Positions 5,467 through 11,029 of a DNA stretch of 11,029 nt are shown here, piece after piece. Positions within the stretch are counted from its first letter, which is position 1; each line of letters begins with the position of its first letter. The position numbers and the translations under genes are program-made. Origin of the DNA: Dehalococcoidales bacterium (GTDB lineage Bacteria > Chloroflexota > Dehalococcoidia > Dehalococcoidales > UBA2162); NCBI GenBank assembly GCA_020354275.1, contig CP070645.1, positions 815,006 through 826,034 of the forward strand, in the 5' to 3' direction. The notes beneath the pieces were generated by a model, which saw only the letters and a list, made by a program, of their open reading frames with translations, did not search any database and was not told the origin of the DNA.

Positions 5467-8178
5467 GTGCTACAAAAAACCAATACAACCTACCCGGCTC
5501 AATATGAGTGTGAAACGGTACTGCGTGATGGTTCCAGCATACTGCTCAGGCCAATCAGGCAAGATGATATCGAAGCCTGGTTCAATTTTATCGCGCGCTT
5601 GAGCCCGCACACCAGGTACCTGCGCCTGCACCATGTGCAGCAGCGAATGGACCTGGAAGATGCCATCCGCTTTTGCACGGTAGATTACAAAGACACCTTC
5701 GCCATAGTTGCCGAAGTTATCAGGGGGCAACGAAAGGATATAGTAGCCGTGGCCCGGTATTACCGGCTACCGAAAAGGCGGTCAGCCGATGTAGCCCTAG
5801 TCATAGCCGATGCCTATCAGGGCAGGGGCATCGGTACCAAGCTCCTGGAATGCCTGGTCGGTGTAGCCCGCGATAACGGCATCACCACTTTCGAGGGCGA
5901 TGTACTGGTTGAAAACGAGCAGATGATTAATGTCATCAAGGACTACGGTTTCCACGTTGTTACTGAACTGGAGGCTGGCGTATACCACTTTACCCTGCCG
6001 CTAACGCCTACCCAGAGGGTAATCAGGAAAGAAGAAGAAAGAGAGCGGATATCAACAATAGCCTCACTTCATTCTGTGCTGTCACCGAACTCGGTGGCTG
6101 TAATAGGAGCCACCAGACAACGGTGGAAAATCGGCCACCTCCTTCTCCAGTGTATATTGCAGAGCGGCTTTTCCGGCACAGTCTATCCCATAAATCCCGG
6201 TGCCGAATCGGTGATGTCAGTAAAGGCCTACCCTTCGGTACTCGATGTACCCGGTGATGTTGACCTGGCGGTTATAGCCGTACCGGCTCAGGTAGTGCCC
6301 AAGGTAGCTGATGAGTGCGGCCGCAAAGGGGTACGCGCCCTGATTGTCATTTCCGACGGTTTCAAGGAGAGAGGCCCGGAAGGAGCTTCCCGGGAAAAAG
6401 AACTGAGAGACATCACTTTTGGCCATGGCATGCGGCTGGTCGGGCCGAACTGTATGGGAGTTATCAACACCGATCCTAAAATATCCCTGAACGCCACGTT
6501 CTCCCCTACCTATCCACCCCAGGGTAACGTTGCCTTCCTCTCGCAGAGCGGGGCAATGGGGCTGGTAATCTTGGAATATGCCAATAACCTTAACCTGGGC
6601 ATCTCCTCCTTCGTCAGCGTCGGTAACCGCGCCGACATCTCCTCTAACGACCTGCTGCAATTCTGGGAGCAGGACCCGGCAACTAAAGTCATCCTGTTGT
6701 ATCTGGAGTCCTTCGGTAATCCCCGCAAGTTTGCCCGCATTGCCAAGCGGGTATCAGCGAAAAAGCCCATCATAGCCGTCAAAAGCGGCACCACTGCCGC
6801 TGGCTCGCGGGCAGCTTCATCACACACGGGCGCTCTGGCCACTTCAGACGTGGCATCTGACGTGCTCTTCCACCACGCCGGTATCATCAGGGTAAACACG
6901 ATTGAAGAGCTCTTCGATGTGGCTACACTGCTTTCTGACCAGCCACTGCCCAAAGGCAAGAGACTGGCCATAGTAACCAACGGAGGTGGCCCCGGCATAA
7001 CGGCTGCTGATGCTGCGATACGTAACGGGTTAATCCTCCCGGAGTTCTCCCCGGAAACAACCAGTAAACTGAAATCCATCCTCCAGCGTGAAATCAGGCT
7101 TAATAACCCCGTCGATATTACGGCTACCGCTACCGCCGATGAGCTAAACGGAATACTAAATGTACTCGCCAGTGACAAGGAAAATGACGCCGTTCTGGCC
7201 ATATGCATATCACCGGTAATGATATATTCAGCGTTCATGGAGGATGCCATATTACGCGCTGCCCCCCTATTCCAGAAGCATGATAAACCGTTATTGGCCT
7301 GTTTTATGGGTCACAAAGGTCATGCTAAAAAGCGTGGTTCCGGTGGCAAGTATGTGCCATTCTATGCCTTCCCTGAATCAGCCGTATCAGCATTAGCTAA
7401 AGCTGTGGAATATGCCGAGATACGTAAGAAACCTAAAGGTACCGTTCCCAGGATTCCCGGCATTGAACGGAAAAAGGCAACAAAGATAATCGAGAGGGCA
7501 ATGATGCAAAGCAGCCAGAGACCGCTCTGGCTTTCATCCGAAGATATAGCGGCACTGCTAAAATGCTACGGTATCCACTTTATTGAAACGTTAATAGCCA
7601 GGACAGCCAAAGAAACAGCGGCCGCAGCTGCCAGAACCGGTTTTCCCGTGGCTATAAAACTGGCTTCTTCCAGCATCGTGCACAAAACAGATGTCGGGGG
7701 AGTGGTACTGGATGTGAATTCAGAAAAAGAGGCAAGGTCTGCCTTTAACAATATCAAGACCTCACTCAGTAAAATCGGTCGGTCCAATGAGATAGAAGGG
7801 GTTACAATTCAGCCAATGGTTGAGGGAGGAATAGAAACGATTGCCGGGGTAACGCAGGACTCGTCCTTCGGACCGCTGATAATGTTTGGTTCAGGGGGAA
7901 TATACGCCGAGTTGATTAAAGATGTCACCCTGAGGTTACACCCGCTGACCGGTCTGGATGCCAGGGAAATGGTAAATTCCATCAAGATGGCAGAAATGTT
8001 TAAGGGATTCAGAGGCTCACCACCCAGCGATACCGAAGCAATCGAAGACCTGCTGCTCAGAATATCAGCCCTGGTCGAGGATTTCCCGCAAATCACCGAG
8101 CTGGATTTTAACCCGGTGAAGGTGATGCCGCAGGGTAAAGGTTACCGGGTAATAGACGCCAGGATTATGGTGCAGTAG
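5467..8178 (+). CDS. N-terminal GNAT acetyltransferase fused to ADP-forming acyl-CoA synthetase (Pat-like)
   Basis: This 903-residue cytosolic protein belongs to the Pat/acyl-CoA synthetase family. Residues about 17-178 are a GNAT domain with the acetyl-CoA loop QGRGIG (118-123). From about 200 an alpha-type synthetase follows, with SVAVIGAT (209-216), GPNCMG (326-331), FLSQSGAMG (357-365) and the phospho-histidine motif SSHTGALA (H453). From about 685 comes an ATP-grasp beta part, with FPVAIKL (K731), HKTDVGGV (H739, the second phospho-histidine position), MFGSGGIYAELIKDV (806-820) and ELDFNPV (878-884). Both histidines are kept, so the synthetase half may be catalytic and not only a sensor. 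Pat enzymes acetylate lysines, classically on acetyl-CoA synthetase; that role here is inferred. Enterobacterial Pat carries GNAT at the C-terminus, whereas here it is N-terminal. It starts with GTG, 9 bases after GAAGG. The alpha half is clearly paralogous to the divergent 3154-4668 gene. Confidence 0.93.
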   Translation: MLQKTNTTYPAQYECETVLRDGSSILLRPIRQDDIEAWFNFIARLSPHTRYLRLHHVQQRMDLEDAIRFCTVDYKDTFAIVAEVIRGQRKDIVAVARYYRLPKRRSADVALVIADAYQGRGIGTKLLECLVGVARDNGITTFEGDVLVENEQMINVIKDYGFHVVTELEAGVYHFTLPLTPTQRVIRKEEERERISTIASLHSVLSPNSVAVIGATRQRWKIGHLLLQCILQSGFSGTVYPINPGAESVMSVKAYPSVLDVPGDVDLAVIAVPAQVVPKVADECGRKGVRALIVISDGFKERGPEGASREKELRDITFGHGMRLVGPNCMGVINTDPKISLNATFSPTYPPQGNVAFLSQSGAMGLVILEYANNLNLGISSFVSVGNRADISSNDLLQFWEQDPATKVILLYLESFGNPRKFARIAKRVSAKKPIIAVKSGTTAAGSRAASSHTGALATSDVASDVLFHHAGIIRVNTIEELFDVATLLSDQPLPKGKRLAIVTNGGGPGITAADAAIRNGLILPEFSPETTSKLKSILQREIRLNNPVDITATATADELNGILNVLASDKENDAVLAICISPVMIYSAFMEDAILRAAPLFQKHDKPLLACFMGHKGHAKKRGSGGKYVPFYAFPESAVSALAKAVEYAEIRKKPKGTVPRIPGIERKKATKIIERAMMQSSQRPLWLSSEDIAALLKCYGIHFIETLIARTAKETAAAAARTGFPVAIKLASSSIVHKTDVGGVVLDVNSEKEARSAFNNIKTSLSKIGRSNEIEGVTIQPMVEGGIETIAGVTQDSSFGPLIMFGSGGIYAELIKDVTLRLHPLTGLDAREMVNSIKMAEMFKGFRGSPPSDTEAIEDLLLRISALVEDFPQITELDFNPVKVMPQGKGYRVIDARIMVQ

Positions 8179-8206
8179 TACTAGAACACTCACCATGTAG
8201 CACTAC
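8175..8206 (+). terminator. Imperfect hairpin at the end of the GNAT-synthetase gene
   Basis: The arms 8175-8183 and 8198-8206 pair at eight of nine positions around a 14-base loop and include the TAG stop. What follows (CATTTAAATATTAC) is AT-rich but has no clear T run, so termination function is weakly supported. Confidence 0.25.
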
Positions 8207-8286
8207 CATTTAAATATTACAATATCTTCCTGTCTCCCCATTTCATCCATGATAGGATTACCGTACACTAAGTGCGTGTTCCCCTT

Positions 8287-8314
8287 TTCCCATTTGCGTA
8301 TGTTCCAGCCCTGA
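8287..8314 (+). repeat. Diverged direct repeat, copy A
   Basis: This 28-base stretch matches 10156-10182 at 23 positions with one gap and the same orientation; the shared cores are GTATG and TCCAG. The two copies lie just outside the two ends of the GNAT/M20 operon. The surrounding convergent gap (8179-8344) shows no gene. Confidence 0.4.
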
Positions 8315-8344
8315 TCAAATAGCCAATATAACCATCATCCCACG

Positions 8345-9475
8345 TCATGAATGGCGTAGAGATAGGGCTAAATCCAGATATAACTGGGCTGCTTGCACAA
8401 CCTGATGAAAGGAAACTGATTCCTCAGGCGTATGAGCCGCCTCCAGTCTACCAGGACCCAGGATAACGGGAGACACGCCAGCCGCCCAGAGCACATTGCC
8501 ATCCGAGTGACTCCTGAAATCCTGAGCCTCCCAGATAAACGATAAACGCTGATAGGTTTCTTGTAACTTCTTTACCAGGAGGTCATCCGGGGCAAGCCGG
8601 TACCCCGGGTACGTATCTTCAAATCTAAGATAGGCATCCAGACCGTAGATATCATTACCTGCCGTTTCAACCAGCTGTTGCAGCTCTGCCTTCAGGGCAT
8701 CGATACCCGATTCGGGCGGCAAATGCAGGTCCAGCCAGGCCTCACATACATCAGGCACCACGAAACCCCCGGGATAACCAGATAACTCTCTTATATTGTA
8801 GATTAGTCCATGCCTTCCTGAAGTAACGTATCCCGTGACCCGCAACAGTATTTTAAGCATGCCTTCGATTGCATTCTGCCCCAGCTCTGGCATGGCCGAG
8901 TGAGCCCTTTTGCCCCGGGTATGCAGAAGGGCTTCCAGATAGGAGTAGTGTCCGAGACAGGGAGCCAGATTCGTCGGCTCACCGACCACCGCCCACGGGA
9001 AACCATGCCCTTCGACCAGAGTTTTGGCCCCCCTGTTGTCCTCTTCCTCATCAATAACCAACGCCAAACCCACTGGTGGGAAAGGCCCACCCCCCTCCGC
9101 AAGCACGGTTAATGCTTCCATCATGGCAGCACAGCCTGACTTCATATCGGCTGTACCCAAGCCGAATATCTCTCCCCCTTCCTCACGGCAACCATAATCA
9201 TCAAGGTCATAGGCAGTGACCGTATCCAGATGCCCAACAAAGCAAAGGGTAATATCACCGCCACTCTCCGGAAAAACGGTTAAATTATACCGGTTTTCAT
9301 CCACCTCCTGTTTGGCAACAGCCAACCCGTGACCTTCAAGGTAATCATACGCATACTCCAGAATCTCTTCTTCCTTTCCTGATGGGCTGTATATATCCAC
9401 CAGTTCCTGGAGAAGACTCCTGAGCCTGTCCGGTTGAATGCCTGTCCCGCCGTTGAAATCCGCTTTCATCGTCAT
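8345..9475 (-). CDS. M20 family metallopeptidase/deacylase (ArgE/DapE-like)
   Basis: This 376-residue cytosolic di-zinc hydrolase resembles acetylornithine deacetylase, succinyl-diaminopimelate desuccinylase and related M20 amidases. The full active-site set can be read. It has GHLDTV (H82, with D84 assisting), GTADMKSG (D110 bridging the metals), IDEEED (base E143, ligand E144), GEPT (E166) and AAHTPEE (H348). The lid/dimerisation domain is at about 175-290 and includes the HSAMPELG motif (H192). Length is normal for the family. The exact substrate cannot be set from sequence; no arginine or lysine biosynthesis genes are adjacent. The gene begins 5 bases after the GNAT stop, so it is likely translationally coupled. 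Two ATGs compete, at 9473-9475 and 9467-9469. AAAGGAAG serves the first at 9 bases, and AAGGA serves the second at about 5. Confidence 0.92.
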   Translation of the reverse strand: MTMKADFNGGTGIQPDRLRSLLQELVDIYSPSGKEEEILEYAYDYLEGHGLAVAKQEVDENRYNLTVFPESGGDITLCFVGHLDTVTAYDLDDYGCREEGGEIFGLGTADMKSGCAAMMEALTVLAEGGGPFPPVGLALVIDEEEDNRGAKTLVEGHGFPWAVVGEPTNLAPCLGHYSYLEALLHTRGKRAHSAMPELGQNAIEGMLKILLRVTGYVTSGRHGLIYNIRELSGYPGGFVVPDVCEAWLDLHLPPESGIDALKAELQQLVETAGNDIYGLDAYLRFEDTYPGYRLAPDDLLVKKLQETYQRLSFIWEAQDFRSHSDGNVLWAAGVSPVILGPGRLEAAHTPEESVSFHQVVQAAQLYLDLALSLRHS

Positions 9476-9480
9476 CCTTG

Positions 9481-10050
9481 CTATCTTCCTTTGTTCTGCC
9501 CGGTCTCCCCTGAACTGCTAGAGGGTGGAGTAACCTCATCTGTTCTGGAAGCCTTTTTAACCGGCCTGCGGAGGGTCTTGGCCAGCCACACATGCCTGCT
9601 ACGTTCGGTAAACCCCAGCTTCTCAAAGAACTTAATAGCACCCCTATTTCCAGCATCAGTATCGGCAATAACCATCCTTACCCCTTCTTCCCTCAGCCTG
9701 TCTTCCAGCTTCCGGTAAAGGCGGAGCCCCAGATTAAACCTCTGAAAAGCCTCATCTACCCCTATCCAGCTAAGGTACCCGTATTTCTTCCAGGCAGTAC
9801 CCTCCTTCTCAATTGTATTCGCCAGAACAAAACCGGCCACTTCACCTTCAACCTCAGCAACCAGGCAATAGTCGGGGTCAGAGCTAAAATAGTCGGTAAC
9901 CTCATAGGGATCCCAGGTACGGTACAGGATAGGAAACTCATCGCTGGTGAAAAGCTTCTCTCCTAAATGATAGACGGAGCTGACATCGTCTATCTCCATT
10001 TGCCTAATGACTATCTCAGGCCTTCTTCCTTTTTCATGCCCTGCTGCCAT
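9481..10050 (-). CDS. GNAT family N-acetyltransferase (RimI-like)
   Basis: This 189-residue protein has one GNAT fold (residues about 12-160). It transfers an acyl group from acyl-CoA to an amine on a protein or small molecule. The motif A strand LSWIGVDEAFQ (93-103) is followed by the loop QRFNLG (103-108). There Asn stands where most members have the first Gly of Q/R-x-x-G-x-G/A. Motif B is clear (ADTDAGNRGAIKFFEKLGF, 129-147). Residues 160-189 are a basic, Ser-rich tail outside the fold, probably disordered. The ATG at 10048-10050 has GGGGG 7 bases upstream, an imperfect ribosome site. It is the first gene of an operon with the M20 gene, so it might act on the same amino substrate that the M20 enzyme deacylates (inference from position). 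The target is unknown. Confidence 0.88.
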   Translation of the reverse strand: MAAGHEKGRRPEIVIRQMEIDDVSSVYHLGEKLFTSDEFPILYRTWDPYEVTDYFSSDPDYCLVAEVEGEVAGFVLANTIEKEGTAWKKYGYLSWIGVDEAFQRFNLGLRLYRKLEDRLREEGVRMVIADTDAGNRGAIKFFEKLGFTERSRHVWLAKTLRRPVKKASRTDEVTPPSSSSGETGQNKGR

Positions 10051-10113
10051 TAATTACCCCCGGTGTTATGGATTATTCGGACATCCGGTAACTAGTTCCG
10101 TTAGGTAGTACTA

Positions 10114-10122
10114 ATTATACCA
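10114..10122 (-). promoter_or_regulatory. Extended -10 promoter of the GNAT/M20 operon
   Basis: On the minus strand TGGTATAAT forms a perfect extended -10 (TGnTATAAT), with TATAAT at plus-strand 10114-10119. No good -35 is seen at 16-18 bases, as is usual for this class. The leader would be about 57 bases and contains the perfect palindrome AACTAGTT (10090-10097). Confidence 0.55.
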
Positions 10123-10155
10123 GCTAAACTGAGCCCATGAATAATCATACTCACC

Positions 10156-10182
10156 TTCCCCTTTGTGTATGTCCAGTCTTGA
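10156..10182 (+). repeat. Diverged direct repeat, copy B
   Basis: This 27-base partner of copy A (8287-8314) matches it at 23 of 28 aligned positions and lies upstream of the GNAT promoter in the same orientation. Both copies are followed by AT-rich sequence ending in AATATAA. Confidence 0.4.
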
Positions 10183-10260
10183 AATAAGTTAATAATATAA
10201 AAAGCAATTTATACTTTCCTTTTTTACGCTTTCATATACTTGTTCAGGTTATCTTACTAA

Positions 10261-10289
10261 TTGACATTCATATCATTCAAAACTAATAT
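10261..10289 (+). promoter_or_regulatory. Sigma-70-type promoter for the membrane-protein gene
   Basis: A perfect TTGACA (10261-10266), a 17-base spacer and TAATAT (10284-10289, four of six) predict transcription from about 10296. The leader up to the ribosome site at 10343 would be near 45 bases. The TTG of this -35 is also the only conventional start codon of the longest reading of the gene, which makes that start doubtful. Confidence 0.5.
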
Positions 10290-10342
10290 TATCCCAAAGA
10301 CGAGTAATTCTGGTTTTCTAGATTATATATTCTTACCCATTA

Positions 10343-10352
10343 GGGGGGAGGT
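10343..10352 (+). promoter_or_regulatory. Strong Shine-Dalgarno without a conventional start codon after it
   Basis: GGGGGGAGGT is the best ribosome-binding match in this part of the window. No ATG, GTG or TTG follows in the next 25 bases in the membrane-protein frame. Only ATA (10357) and ATT (10363) stand at suitable distances. Confidence 0.5.
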
Positions 10353-10362
10353 CAGCATAACA

Positions 10363-10803
10363 ATTTCGACAATAATATCTAAACAACGTTTCTATGCTTT
10401 TTTATTGATTCTGGGTGCCAGTATTCTGCTCTGGAGAACCTTACAGTTACTGTTTATTGAACAAGGACTGGAGATTCTTGTTTTATGGGTAATCATACTA
10501 ACCATAATGGAATTAATAATTGATTTTTCTTGCATCATTGGTTCGTTAAGATGGTTAATCTCTAATGACGCCCTTAAAGCAACTCTTCCTTTGCAGTTAG
10601 GTGCAGCAGCAGCAATATTACACGCTATACGTGTTTTAATCTATGTTTTAGGAAGAACAGGTCCCTTGGTTAACTTTGATGTCAAACCGGCATATCGTTC
10701 ATCATATTCAGTTGAGTGGTTCTGGGTTTGGTTTGCCGCAATATTGTCAGTATTGGGTGTAATCGGAGTAATCGTAATTTGGAGACTAAGACGCAGGAAA
10801 TAA
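10363..10803 (+). CDS. Four-helix membrane protein of unknown function, uncertain start
   Basis: I do not recognise this family. Read from the ATT at 10363, the protein has 146 residues and four predicted membrane helices at about 10-31, 36-62, 73-97 and 117-140. A 20-residue polar loop lies between helices 3 and 4 (RTGPLVNFDVKPAYRSS) and the C-terminus is very basic (RLRRRK), which should be cytoplasmic. No catalytic motif is visible. The frame is open back to a TTG at 10261, which would add 34 polar residues. That TTG lacks a ribosome site and sits in a TTGACA promoter box, so a start near 10357-10363, after a strong ribosome site, seems better. ATA and ATT are both rare starts. The gene is clearly AT-rich: the 60 bases from 10501 contain 17 G or C, against 35 in the 60 bases from 6301. 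This suggests recent acquisition or weak constraint. Confidence 0.6.
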   Translation: MSTIISKQRFYAFLLILGASILLWRTLQLLFIEQGLEILVLWVIILTIMELIIDFSCIIGSLRWLISNDALKATLPLQLGAAAAILHAIRVLIYVLGRTGPLVNFDVKPAYRSSYSVEWFWVWFAAILSVLGVIGVIVIWRLRRRK

Positions 10804-10840
10804 CCATTACCGCACGTCATAGCTCAACGTATTTACCGCT

Positions 10841-11029
10841 TCATGATGCTGGACACCTTTGCCCTACCCTCAACCTTATTTCTTCGGGGCAGCATTCTGC
10901 AGGACTTAAAAACTATCTGTAATACTCCCATATCTTCTTGGTTTAGTTTGGTGACAAATTACGAAGCTTCAGTTCATTGATATAGGTATCAAAGAGGGTA
11001 TCGTTATCAAGCTGACGGTAGCCTTCCAC
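10841..11029 (-). pseudogene. Possible decayed tyrosine-recombinase N-terminus at the window edge
   Basis: Read on the minus strand from the right edge, 28 codons are open and end at TAA (10943-10945). They contain LFDTYINELKLRNLSPN, which resembles the start of the SAM-like core-binding domain of phage integrases. In the same frame the stop is followed by TKKIWEYYR and a second stop (10913-10915). FLSPAECCPEEIRLRV and a third stop (10841-10843) come next. If the stops are ignored, the pattern SPN-T...YYR-FL...PEEI follows the order expected of that domain. The catalytic RHRY domain is not present to the left. The alternative is that the first 28 codons are simply the C-terminus of an unrelated gene entering from the right. 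The identification is tentative. Confidence 0.3.

Larger units (their letters stand above)
10051..10362. other. Divergent intergenic region, AT-rich
   Basis: The gap separates the GNAT gene from the membrane-protein gene, taking the start after the strong ribosome site. It holds the extended -10 promoter of the left operon, repeat copy B, a promoter for the right gene and its ribosome site. From about 10140 it is visibly AT-rich. I see no RNA gene in it. Confidence 0.55.

Noticed and set aside
6510..7250. Long minus-strand open frame opposite the GNAT-synthetase gene
   Set aside because: It is a shadow of the plus-strand gene, which carries uninterrupted family motifs across the same bases.
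10261..10362. TTG at 10261 as the start of the membrane protein
   Set aside because: It has no ribosome site and overlaps a good promoter -35, while a strong ribosome site lies 80 bases further on. It is not fully excluded, because no conventional start follows that site.
10716..10922. Plus-strand 68-codon frame overlapping the end of the membrane-protein gene
   Set aside because: It has no ribosome site or recognisable composition, and it mostly overlaps the better-supported frame.

Overview
The window looks like an ordinary bacterial (possibly archaeal) chromosome segment of moderate G+C. It is densely packed, its genes lie on both strands, and good Shine-Dalgarno sequences precede several of them. 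ADP-forming acyl-CoA synthetase modules, a TIGR04076-type small protein and a CPA2 antiporter would suit anaerobic or deep-branching lineages such as Chloroflexota (Dehalococcoidia). That placement is an impression from gene content, not a demonstrated taxonomy.

Layout, left to right. (1) 1-1086 (+): 3' part of a type B carboxylesterase, cut by the window edge. (2) 1245-2969 (-): a complete CPA2 cation/H+ antiporter with a C-terminal TrkA-N (RCK) domain, convergent with the esterase. (3) 3154-4668 (-): a stand-alone alpha-type ADP-forming acyl-CoA synthetase subunit. It has no ATP-grasp part and carries a Gly/Pro-rich insert encoded by four 18-bp tandem repeats. (4) 4878-5144 (-): a small Cys-containing TIGR04076-family protein with a clear promoter and Shine-Dalgarno. 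(5) 5467-8178 (+), divergent: a 903-residue protein with an N-terminal GNAT acetyltransferase domain followed by a complete ADP-forming acyl-CoA synthetase (alpha and ATP-grasp beta parts). (6) 8345-10050 (-): a two-gene operon of a GNAT acetyltransferase and an M20 metallopeptidase/deacylase, with an extended -10 promoter. (7) 10261-11029: an AT-rich end holding a four-helix membrane protein of unknown function with an odd start, then a fragment that may be a decayed tyrosine-recombinase N-terminus.

How the genes may work together. The centre (3154-8178) is a divergent acyl-CoA/acetylation locus. The 903-residue protein has the parts of a protein lysine acetyltransferase of the Pat type, and its synthetase half keeps both expected phospho-histidine motifs. 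The neighbouring paralog is an alpha subunit lacking its own ATP-grasp partner here, so the two proteins may share chemistry or regulation (inference). The M20/GNAT pair pairs an N-acyl hydrolase-like enzyme with an N-acetyltransferase.

I found no CRISPR array, rRNA, tRNA or intact mobile element. I also did not find a convincing unknown multi-gene system. The features most worth a second look are the repeat-encoded insert, the fused GNAT-synthetase beside its partial paralog, and the AT-rich right end.
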